Assembly (NCBI GenBank): GCA_037447655.1
Contig: JBBHKE010000955.1
Span: 124,001 to 188,000, forward strand
Length of the DNA: 64,000 nt
DNA from: Zygnema cylindricum
Taxonomy: Eukaryota; Streptophyta; Zygnematophyceae; Zygnematales; Zygnemataceae
Direction: 5' to 3'
The notes below the pieces were generated by a model. It had not been told where the DNA came from. It worked only from the letters and a program-made list of their open reading frames with translations, and searched no databases. A program made the translations under genes and the position numbers. Positions within the stretch are counted from its first letter, which is position 1. Every line of letters begins with the position of its first letter. Positions 35,303 to 45,126 of the stretch are shown here, piece after piece.

Positions 35303-36300
35303 TGCAATTCAGTAACACAGTAATCTTTCGATGTCGCCTAAGGGTATGTCCCCATGTATTAAAGTATCGACTTTTTTCTTTCGTTTTCACCCAAAACGCA
35401 GCTCCGTACAGGAAAAATTTTAGCCGTACAAAAAAATCAATTCTTGAAAAGTACTGCAAACGTCAAATCGATAATTTGAATGAACTTCATGTTTGTCGTC
35501 ACGTGAACACATTTTGGCATTTTCCTATTTTCGACCCCCGGGCAAGAGAATCCAGCCCGTCAAAAAACTTCATAAGAAATCGCCTCGCGGCTGGGTTTCA
35601 GGGAAAGTATCGCCCAAACAATGAATGAAAAACAGTCCACGCACGTGGCACTCAAGTGGGAAAACTTTTGGACGAGGGAGAGCACTCACTATTTTTCTCC
35701 CTGCCTGTCACGTGCATGTACGGAAAAGACGAGCATGTACGGAAATAAATCTCCAGGGGTCTCGGACCTCCACTTTCATCCTTTGCAGGTCCTTTGCGGA
35801 ATTTTGCGCCATTGTCGCCTCTCGCCTCTCCCTCTTACACAATCGCTTTTATCTCACACTTTTCAGAATCAATACTGGTATGAAATGAAAGATTTTTGAA
35901 AAATAATTCTTTTGACTACCTTCATGTATATTTTTATGCCAAGTCGAGTGAGAAAAGTCGAAAAAACGAAATCTGATAGCCATGGCGGAAAGATCTTGGA
36001 TTTGTGACGTCGACGTTGTCATAAGTGAGCATGGCGTAACAATGTCTCAAAACCCTAAACGTCTACAATGTCACAAAATCACAAAAATCCAGACATCTAC
36101 AACTGTCGCTGTTTTTGTTGGCGTCACTGATTGTCGAAAGTTTTGAAGGCGTCTTCATTCGTCACAAAGTTGTACCTACGTCTACAACCGTCACATGTCA
36201 AAGTTCCGGTTTCATTTTCGCATATTTGGACGCTCTGCAAAGTCGAACGGAAAATCTTACTACAGTCCAGATACTTTATCAAAGTACAGATTACATGGGT
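35303..36300. other. Intergenic spacer
   Basis: No gene recognised. Between 36055 and 36200 several short repeats of the type TCTACAA-(C/T)-GTCAC occur. The open frames at 35302-35899 have no recognisable domain. Confidence 0.4.
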
Positions 36301-36307
36301 ACATACC

Positions 36308-36600
36308 TTAAGTGCCTACATAAAACCATGTGCATTCAGAACTTCCTTGCCAAGCATATTCAGGATACTCCAATTCTGGTACTGGAGCAAAGGACATTTC
36401 CTGGAGTATGAGATATTTTTTGCTAACAGAGGATAAAAACACCTCTTCAATAGTACTTCTATCCTTACTAGGAGGGGATGAGTTTGCCCATTGCATAGGT
36501 TTTTGCCAGGCAATACTTTCATCCTCTCGATGTCAAAGCCTTGCTTATCAAACCGGAAAGTGAAGAGACGTCGGCCTGACACAGAAAAGGAAATGATAAT
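36308..36600 (-). pseudogene. Unrecognised coding-like fragment with a frame change
   Basis: On the minus strand a segment after an acceptor-like TTTTCTGTGTCAG (about 36582) reads RRLFTFRFDKQGFDIERMKV. After an A5 run (about 36508) a second frame reads MQWANSSPPSKDRSTIEEVF, then LSSVSKKYLILQEMSFAPVP, to a stop at 36308. Composition and lack of low complexity look protein-like. I do not recognise the family. It could be a decayed exon of another gene or part of the long 3' region of the F-box gene. Confidence 0.25.
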
Positions 36601-37164
36601 AACAATAATGACAGTAAAATAACATAGCAACGCCAGCATTCCACCAGCATTTTTGGAGTTGCAGCACACGTAAAAAATCAAAAAGGGGCAACTTAGTTTG
36701 TTCAAATGGATAACCTTAGGAATAACAGATTTCCATAGAGATAACATAGAAACCAGCAAAACTAATGAGTGTATCTGAATAACAATTTTCTCTGTAAATT
36801 TAAAATCTCCACTACTTTGACGGAATAACAACTTTCGTTTTTTAAATGATGGTTTTTAAAACGATGGGCAGATGGAGAAACAAATAAATCACAGTGTTAA
36901 CCCAAAAAGGCTTGCCAAATGTCGAGCACAAGAAGCAAAACGGCATTCAAACTAACATCAGCTTTATCTCCATAGTGGAAGAGAAATACGAGGCGAAACG
37001 AGGCAAAAAAAAAGAAAAAGATATGAGGCGGTAAACTACCACTGACGGCTCCCACAGTAAAGTTGCATCTTCTATGACAGAGGCGTCCCTAAACTTCATC
37101 TAAAAAACTTTTAAACAATTCAGGCAAAAGTACCAAACTATTATCTAAAAAACAGCAAGTTCGC
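36601..37164. other. Spacer without recognised features
   Basis: AT-rich, with short A runs and no convincing exon, repeat terminus or RNA. Confidence 0.4.
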
Positions 37165-37850
37165 AGTATTCAAGGGAGAGAAGCGAGGAGAGAGAGAGAG
37201 AGATGGGTTTGTGGAAAGTGGAGGGGACAGGGGACGAGGGGGGGGAGCGGGAGGTGGTGAGGAACATGGGGGGAGAGGGGAGTGAAGAAGAGAGAGATAG
37301 GGAGCTGTGGGAGGGGAGAGAGAGAGAAACACAGAGAGAGAGGGTTGTGGGGATGGGAAGGGAGGGGAGAGGAAAGGAGGGGGTTGTTGGAGAAGATGGG
37401 ATGATACGGGAGGAGAGGAAAAAGGAAAAGACGGGGGGAGAGAGAGAAGGGGCACTGGCGAGGGGAGGGGGGAGAAAAGGCAAAAAGCATGGGAGATGTG
37501 AAAGAGAGAGTATGAATTTACAAATGTGAGAGAGAGGAGAGAGAAAAGTTAGGGTGGAGACAGTTAGCGAGGCTAGCCAGGGGGAGAAGAGTGAGACAAG
37601 AGTCAGAAGGAAACGACTGGAGATTGATGGGGGAGAGGAGAAGGGCATGTGAGAAGGGAGACGAGGGAAGTGAGGCAAAGTGAATAGTGAGAATGGTAGA
37701 AGGGACGAGAGGTTGATGAAACAAAGAGGGTGGATGGTGTGACCGTGAGAGCGAATGGAGAGAGATAGAGAGAGAGGAGTGAGGGAGGAGGAGAAAAGGG
37801 GGAGAAGGGGGGGGCAGAGAGGGGAGAAAGTGCAATTTACAAAACTTCAA
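37165..37850 (+). repeat. Long polypurine tract
   Basis: About 690 bp almost entirely G and A on the plus strand, mixing GAGAGA runs with G4-G9 runs. It lies about 180 bp beyond the stop codon of the F-box gene, so that gene's strand is polypyrimidine here. The long serine/proline/leucine-rich frames on the minus strand are by-products of this composition. Confidence 0.85.
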
Positions 37851-38027
37851 AAAAATAGGAATTAAAAAACTTAAAACCAGATATAGTAAAAAAAACTACA
37901 TCTTTTCTTATTCTTAACTACACTGTTGGTGTCTCGGCCCTTGGCGTTGAAAAACGAAATTGTCCTCATCATCCTCTTTCGTTAAAAGAAAGCAAAGTCG
38001 GTAACCTTCGTCAATGGAACTTGTACT

Positions 38028-41000
38028 TCATCGTCCTGTCCACGATAAAAAAGGTGGTTGCTGAATATATCTTACTCGCTTGGAGGTGCATAATGAACAT
38101 GAACAAGGTTTGTTCCGCACAAGTTGCCATTGAGAAGAACCAGTTTCCAAGGACCAGCCATGGCGGGAGACAGCCTTAAGATGCTTTGCTCCAAAACATT
38201 GTCTCGGGAGTCCAATTTGGACTAATACTGGGGAAAGTCCTACTGCACAGACGACCAGTTCAGCATGTGTCACTCGTGGACATTGTCCCACGTCTAGTAC
38301 TTTCAACCTGGGAGGAAAAAGAATAAATAAGAGAATAAAAAAACAGACTGGTCAGGTTTCATTCCAATAAAATTCTATCTAAACCTGCATCGAGACTGCA
38401 AGCTTTAAAGATACCCCCCTCTCTATTCTGTCAGAACAGTGGAAAGCTTTGACACTGACATGTGATAAGGGATATGAAAAATAGAAAACTGTCTGCAGGT
38501 GTCAAAAGCAAAGAAATAAGAACTTGTAAGTTTTTTTATGAAGATATATGCATTTTCCTTATGGATGGTAAGGCACAAGGAGCAAAACAAGAGCCTTGTC
38601 AGCCAAAAAAAAAACTCGTACAAACAATCCTGTATTACTGCCAGAACAAGTTGTGATAAGCGTACTGAGAGAGACAAGACTTACATGCTACAGGTGCTGG
38701 CAACCTTTATTACTCCATCATCTGTGATATCGGCGCAACTTAAAAGTCTAATCTCACTAAGTAATTGACATCCTCTTGCAATGGTTGCCAAAGTTGTGTC
38801 ATCTATGGTCGATGTACGAATATGCAAGACTGAGAGGTTAGGCCAAGAGCAGCCAAAGAGTTCCGGTGGCAAATCTGTGCACGAGTCCAAGACCAGTCTT
38901 TCCAAAAACCGGAATCTTGATAAAAAGGCATTAGTTCCTTGTCCAAGTTTGCAAAAGTGGAGAGAAAGACTGGTCAGTTGTGGACAGTTAGATGATATAG
39001 CCTCAAGCGCATCACTGCATTCACAAGCGTTGCAAGTGACCTGTTTCACACAACATATAGAAAGGAGGAGAATCATCAGGGTTTTATACGAAACACAAGA
39101 AAACAGAACAGACGCATAAGCACTAAAATAATTGTCCAAAAAAGGCATCAAAACGCAAATATGACAAATTCAACAAACATAAACAAAGAATATGGTAAAA
39201 CAAACCAGTATGTCGACAAAGATCAGTCGGTGATTCATTTGTGGCTATGTTTTATGGTGGGGGCAAATACCAACAAAAACCTTGGAACATAACAAACTCC
39301 ATTGGTCTCAGGTCCCTGAGATGATACGGTTTCTGAGGTGCTTTAACTAAACTAAACATTTGCAGATATCAGAGGAGATAGATGTATAAGCCCAGCTTTG
39401 CACCTCACCAACTTGTACCAAAAAACATTCCTGATGAAAGATTAGCATCCAGTAAAGAAAAATACAGGAAGTACCAAGCAGACGTGACATCTCCTCTCTC
39501 GCTCATACCTCTTGAAAACCAACAGGACAAAATAAACTTACCGAGAGCTCTTGCAATTGAGGCCACCTGCCTCCAAAATTTCCGTTTACTGAAATCTCCA
39601 ACACAGACATGAATGGACAACTAGCACAGACTGCAAAAAGGCTCGCAGAAGTCAAAGAGCGGCAATAACGTATATGTAAACCTCGAAGATTGCGACAAGA
39701 ATGAGCTATCGCGCAGAGACCTTTATCGGTAATATTGAGGCAACCATTCAGAGATAACTCTTTCAACTGAGGATAAGCACTCGCAACAGCCATTATTCCT
39801 ATATCCGAAATGTTTGATTGCTTCTCCAAATTCAGAGATACAAGAGGAAGTTTCGCACTCGCCAAAACCTGACAACTGCTGTCTGTGAAGCACTTATCCT
39901 TATGGTGAAATGGTAGTTCAAGAACAGATATCTTGGTAAATCGGAAAAACAACGTCCTTAACATATCATCCCCTGGATTGGAAACAAGTTTCATTTGGTT
40001 TCTCGCCGAAGATGAAACCTGATAAAAACGAACACAGGTTGCTGAAATGGCTGCCAAATCTTTCGAATCCTGTAAAAAACTACAGACCCGAACAAGGCAC
40101 CAATCTGGCAAGCTTTCTAGTGACTGAAAACTGAGAGACTCCGACGAAGAAAAACGCTTTCTCCACCCATTGTCATTGCTACCACTTGTACTTCTCATCC
40201 AACTTGAAGCTGGTTGAAACTCTCTATTCTGAAAATTCATCTCCTGAAAAACCTTCCCTTGCAAATCCTTCTCCTGAGTTTTCCCCTCAAGAAAGGTCTC
40301 ATGGAAGAATTGATGGAAATCTCCATTCCTTGTTAGCTGGAAACTTCTACACTCGAGTTGCTGGAAATCTTTACTCTCAAGAAAATGATAACCTTTCATT
40401 TCAGCTCGTTGGAAACCTATCTTCTCAGACAACTGGACAGTCCTATTCCCAAGCAGTTGGAAATCCCGGTTCTCAAGTAGCTGAAAACTTTCATTATGAA
40501 GTGGTTTACTATCTCGATTACCAAGAGGCTCCTCAAAATCAAAACGTTTTGGATGGTCAGAAGAGCAGGGTGTCGGTGGAGCGAGTGATAACCAGCCAGT
40601 TGGCACAAGGGAAGGTAAGGAATCACAAGAGGAGCAAGAAGATGGACTTTTAAAATTTGAGCGTGAGCGCGCTGCTTTCTGCAAGGACAAAAACAATCAG
40701 AAATAAGTCAGTGTCAGAAGAAGCCAAACGCCAGAAGCAAAAAACAGAAAATGCGATGCAAAAATACATACGTAAAAAGAGAAATAGACACATTAGTTGA
40801 AAAAGAAGGAGAAAGAAGATGCAAATCCCCTAGAGCTGTAGTCTAAACAACACCTGAGCAGCAAAATTCTCTGCTTCTGGCAGAATCGTCTTCATAAATA
40901 TAGCCGGGCTTCAGCTCTCACACACACAACATTTCATAAGGCCAAGAGAAAAATGAAAAAAAGCAGAACACGAGCTCCTTGGGAAATGGCTTACCTTTTT

Positions 41001-41123
41001 GTTACAAGTTAAAGATAGAGAAGGACAGCAAGCCTTTGTACAGGGAGCATCACTAAAACAGCACGGAAGTCTTGAAACACAGCACGCAGCCATGGCTGAG
41101 TTCAGAGTTTCAATGGGATCCAT
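38028..41123 (-). CDS. F-box/leucine-rich-repeat protein, four exons
   Basis: Likely the substrate-binding subunit of an SCF ubiquitin ligase: the F-box binds Skp1 and the repeats select targets. Predicted exons are 41123-40995, 40678-39542, 39040-38685 and 38307-38028, all with GT-AG boundaries (GTAAGC, GTAAGT and GTAAGT donors; CTTGCAG, GAAACAG and CTCCCAG acceptors). Phases agree, giving 633 residues. The first ATG (41123) starts MDPIETLNSAM, and a second ATG at 41090 is in good context. Residues 1-43 are cysteine-rich. Residues about 102-198 hold degenerate FQLLxNRD-like repeats. The F-box is at about 230-267 (LPDWCLVRVCSFLQDSKDLA). Leucine-rich repeats follow (LKELSLNGCLNITDKGLCAI, LSEIRLLSCADITDDGVIKV). 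No stop or frameshift breaks the model. I cannot assign an orthologue. Confidence 0.82.
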
Positions 41124-41548
41124 ATCAGACAAGATTCCTGAGCAAGCAAAGGCTTTCCTTGAAGGAAAAATGAAAAAAGATTGTATTTAAATAAAGTACA
41201 GTACTATATCTGAGAATCGAGCTGGCGGTCCATAGAGCGGAAATCAGTTTCAAGAAACTGACACGTACGTCTCTCTACGACTGGCAGCTCGATAAATCTC
41301 AAATCCGTAAAAAAAAATTAAGAAGTGTTTCAGGGGTTGTGTCTTCGCCATTTCATTGGCTCCTTCGCACATGTTTGCCGTACGATAACCGAACCTCGCG
41401 AGGTGCGTTGGAGATCACTGTGCCGTCACAAGCCAACCGATGTCGGTACGAGCCAGGCCTTGAGCGTACGGCCTTTCACCTGGAAGGACGAACAAACTTG
41501 GGAATGCAATCATGCATACATTTCTCCAAAGTACAATATCTTTTGCTA
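41124..41548. other. Upstream region of the F-box gene
   Basis: Presumed promoter and 5' leader. No TATA box or other element could be assigned with confidence. Confidence 0.35.
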
Positions 41549-41765
41549 CACCGCCAATCGTTATTAGCGTTGTGTACGCTAATTCCGTCCCGATTTTTTT
41601 TTTTATTATTCTCAAATAGAATTATCCACAATATTTAAAAAAAGCCTTAATTCCTAATTAGAATGGACAATTTCTTCGAAAATTTTCAAATTCCCAATTA
41701 GCGTAAACCACGCTAATTATTCGTATACGCTAAAAAAACTTACACGCTAATAACGATTGGCGGTG
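41549..41765. mobile_element. MITE 1, TA-flanked
   Basis: A 217-bp element with perfect 22-bp inverted ends (starting CACCGCCAATCGTTATTAGC) and TA on both sides (41547-41548 and 41766-41767). The interior is AT-rich and non-coding. The TA duplication suggests a mariner/Stowaway-type non-autonomous element. Confidence 0.8.
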
Positions 41766-41803
41766 TACTGTACTGTACTGTACTATACTGTACGGTGTTG
41801 TAC
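41766..41803 (+). repeat. TACTG microsatellite
   Basis: A run of TACTG units with small interruptions directly abuts the right end of MITE 1. Confidence 0.8.
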
Positions 41804-42219
41804 TCTTCCTACGATGATACGAACCGCGCGACCAAACTTGCGACCGGCCAACGAAGCCTGCCAGGAGCCTCAAGATAGCGTCGAAATTTTGACAGTGTGA
41901 CCCTTTGCACAGCCGAAAGTTTTTTGTCGTTTCTACGTTTCATCACTTGAATAGGATTATTATACAACCGTACGGATCCCTTTTCTACATTTAACATTTT
42001 ACCGTCGTACGGCTGTTTGTGTCCGTTCGCGAAAGTGAACACGAGTTAGGTGAACGTTTGTCCTAATGCGACAAAGGAAAAAATCGTTTTGTTTTCGTAT
42101 ATTGTTGTCTTGACGTGGATATGCCCCAGCTTCACAAAAATCTGCCAATTCTCCGTACAGCAGTGAAGCGTACGTAAAGTGGATATCGGAAGGTGCCTCG
42201 TGGGCTAGGTTGTTCGCTA
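41804..42219. other. Spacer between MITEs
   Basis: No gene or repeat terminus recognised in this stretch. Confidence 0.35.
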
Positions 42220-42417
42220 CACCTTGAATCGTTATTAGCGTATAGAAATTATTAGTGTAAAGAAAAAATTAGCGTCATTAATTCTAATTAGAACAAGGAG
42301 ACGTGGTAGACTATGGTACACGTCTTTAAATAGTGTAGTCTATTCTATTTAAAGTATCAATGTCAAAATTTTGGGCTGCCGATATAGAGTACATATGGCT
42401 AGTAGCGATTCACGGTG
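42220..42417. mobile_element. MITE 2, TA-flanked relative of MITE 1
   Basis: A 198-bp element with imperfect inverted ends (CACCTTGAATCGTTATTAGC against CACCGTGAATCGCTACTAGC) and TA on both sides (42218-42219 and 42418-42419). The ends are clearly related to MITE 1, but the interior differs. Confidence 0.72.
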
Positions 42418-43645
42418 TACAGTACCGCTGTTGCTTCGCTCGGTGGAATGTTCAACATGTACGAGTTCGACAAAATGTACGGAAAACTCGGGTGCCTACA
42501 TGATTCGTTGCTGACAGGTCGAGTTATGATACGCTAATGAGATATTGTTGTTTTTTTATTTCTTGACCTGGTCTATGGACCTGTCCTCCATTTTCCCCCA
42601 AAACAAAACTGGCCGGATTTCTATGGACCGTCATTCCGCCATATTCAATGCCTTGCCAGTTGCCACCAACTACAAGTATACCGTACCGGAAAAGCATCAG
42701 CGAAAAATCCAAAAGAAGAAAAACACAAAATCTGCCAAAAGGAGACTGCATCGTCTGCAATTCCAGCGTATTTCTTTGCAGCCGACGTGCAAGTACAGTG
42801 GATAAAACAGCAAAAGTCTAAATCATCATCCGTACATGAAGACTGTACGAAAAGAGTGCAGGTACAGTCAGGCTGCAGGACGGCCGTGCGGGACGCCGTA
42901 CGATTGCTGCTATCTTGACAAAAAAAAATCGAAATACGGGACAGAATCTACCGTACAGGTGACCCGTAATTATCTTGCAACTATAACGTTAGGTCCATCG
43001 TATGGCTTTCTGGAACCTGTCCTGTAAAGGCAGACGTGGTTCATCCCCGCTTCTTCGAGAGGCGAAAGGTCCTTTACAACGAGCTGTTTGTATCCGAAAG
43101 TACACACTCCTTCTGGATATTTTGTCGTCTTTGACATTTTCGTAATGATTTGTGGGCGGTGTGAATTTGGCGCATCTGTTCGACACGGGCGTGTGCCTGA
43201 ATTTGCCATGTTTGCAACAGATAATCCTGGCGTAATTTCCATACTCTGGATTCGTACGTTTTGATATGTACAATATGCCAGGCAGCCGGATACGGAATGA
43301 ACATAGGTACGGATGGAGTAAATTTGTCTTTGGCAATTTGATGCAGGCATTGCAGAGCCGATTGTTTCACATGCGGCCACGTGACCGCCTGCTGGCCCGC
43401 CAGAATGGACGCGAGACGTTTGACCAGAATTGTCGTACACGATAGCAAAGATGCAGGCATTCTTATGATAGATGTACTTTTTACCGGAATTCTGCAAGCT
43501 GACACAAATAATCCGTACGCAGGTGGTTGCACACCATAGAAGTCCAATTCGTACGAATTTAGATTTTTTTACGAAAATTACGTAGTATTCGCTTGTTTCG
43601 TAAAATTCGTAAATTTCGTACGAAAATGTACGAGCTTGTACGAAA
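42418..43645. other. Spacer with unrecognised minus-strand open frames
   Basis: Two overlapping minus-strand frames (157 codons at 43074-43547 and 175 codons at 42970-43497) are longer than most chance frames here. One contains KTYESRVWKLRQDYLLQTWQ. No domain, splice structure or second copy supports either, so neither is called a gene. Position 43560-43645 is rich in short TTCGTA/TACGAA repeats. Confidence 0.3.
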
Positions 43646-43649
43646 TTTT

Positions 43650-44025
43650 ACCGTTGGAGGCGCCGTAAATTCCGTCGCACGCCGCATTTTTGCTTCATTT
43701 GCGCGCGCATATTTTTTTCTGAGAGGCGAGCCGCGGAATTTAAAACGTCTCGCACGCGTGTTTTTATCTGAGCGGTGAGCCGCGGAGTTTAAGGCGTCTC
43801 GCACGCATGCTTTTTTTCTGAGCGGCGAGCCGCGGAATTTAAGGCGTCTCGCACGCGTATTTTTTTCTGAGCAACGAGCGACAAAATTTATGGCGTCTCC
43901 AACGGCGGCTTCCTTGAGCCGTTTTGTTTCATTTGCGCGCGCGTATTTTCATATGTCCTCCACTCCGTCTTCAAAAGGAAGGCGCCGTTGGGGACGCCGT
44001 AAATTCCGCCGCTCCCTGCAAGTGT
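43650..44025 (+). repeat. GC-rich tandem repeat of about 49-50 bp
   Basis: Four units start at about 43719, 43768, 43818 and 43867 around CTGAGCGGCGAGCCGCGGAA and GGCGTCTCGCACGCG. The last unit is degenerate. The block is bracketed by direct repeats: GGCGCCGTAAATTCCG at 43657 and a near copy at 44000, and TTTCATTTGCGCGCGC at 43694 and 43926. It contrasts sharply with the AT-rich surroundings. Confidence 0.8.
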
Positions 44026-44169
44026 GTTTAACTTTTCAGTTTATTAGGGTATTGAATATTTAAAAATTTTGAAATTTGAAAATCAAAATAAAAGTACGAA
44101 TTCAAAAAATTCTGAAATCGTTTGATGCGCACTTTACGTAGTAATCGTTAGTTTAATCCGTGCGTGTTA

Positions 44170-44392
44170 TGCACATGGGACATCTATGAGGACAAAGGCT
44201 CATAGAAGGTACAATACCGTACTTTACTGTACCGCCAATCCTGTCCAAGCTAAAAAATGGCCGAAGACGAAAGCATTCACGCCATATTATGTTGGTATAA
44301 ACTTTGTCTTTTAAAATATTATCAAAATTGTAATTTTTTTAAATTTGTCTAAAAAATAATTTTATAAGTCACGAAAATATTAAAAGGAGAAA
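44170..44392 (+). promoter_or_regulatory. Conserved leader of gene X1
   Basis: The segment around ACCGCCAATCCTGTCCAAG (about 44231-44250) and the following upstream ATG (44257, MAEDESIHA) are shared with the leaders of X2 and X4, at similar distance from the main start. In this copy the short frame has lost its conserved stop. Function is inferred from conservation only. Confidence 0.45.
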
Positions 44393-45126
44393 ATGGAGGA
44401 TATAGCTGCAATTGTAGGTGGTGCTGCCGCAGAAACGAAACCGTTTTTTCAGAAAATCGACGATTTTTGTGTTGAAAAAATATCCAAACATGTGACAGGT
44501 TACATTACAGTTTGTTTCGAAAACGAACATTCGGGCAAATCGCACGAAGTCGATTCCAGCTTGTACGCGAAGGGAATACGCTCTGCATTTACAAAAAAAC
44601 TGGTCTGTTTTACAAACGTCACAAGCATAGCACAAATTCGACATTGACTGCCGACATTCTTTCTCCCTTGATGGATAAAATACGGGATCACATATGTGAC
44701 ACCCCCTTTCCGCTCCATGTTGATAATTCAGTTAAGATGTCCGTAGCGAACCTCATTCACATCATAGCTAGGTCGCTCGTGGACTATGAATGGTGTGGAT
44801 TGGTAGCCTCAAGAAAAGGCGACGGACCAATGTAGTTACGATGTCGCCCTTTTAGGCAACATTTTAACATAGAACCATTTAAGAGGGAATTGAGACATTG
44901 CGTGAGTATTAGGGCAAATCTGACGGCGGAGATTTTGAATAAGAGGAAACTTGATGACCTGTTGTCAGAAACGGTTTTAGTTGAGTGATATTGTGAATGA
45001 CTTTATCAAAATGAAATATCAGCTGGCATAGGCATTTCATTTTTTATGGAAGTTATTGACCACATTGTGTAATGTCGTATTCCTTTTGTGGTTTCTTAGG
45101 TCATTAATTCTTCGGTACCGTGTTAA
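44393..45126 (+). pseudogene. Gene X copy 1, broken
   Basis: A member of an unrecognised family of about 200 residues. The start MEDIAAIVGGAAAETKPF and VTGYITVCFENEHSGKSHEV align with X2 and X4. A one-base deletion near 44553 then shifts the frame to FQLVREGNTLCIYKKTG. IARSLVDYEWCGLVASRKGD is present, followed by a nonsense codon (TAG at 44833 where X2 has GAG). The frame ends at 44988. A second-exon remnant (45100-45126) follows an acceptor TTTCTTAG and ends SSVPC-stop as in X2 and X4. No signal peptide, membrane segment or known domain is seen. Two independent lesions make this a pseudogene. Confidence 0.7.

Noticed and set aside
37141-37850. Serine/proline/leucine-rich proteins on the minus strand
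   Set aside because: The long frames are all read from one polypurine/polypyrimidine tract in three frames and have no other coding signature.
40186-40653. 155-codon plus-strand ORF opposite the F-box gene
   Set aside because: It mirrors the repetitive N-terminal region of exon 2. The minus-strand gene has consistent splice sites, F-box and LRRs.
43650-44025. CRISPR-like array
   Set aside because: The units are contiguous tandem copies without unique spacers, in a eukaryotic context.
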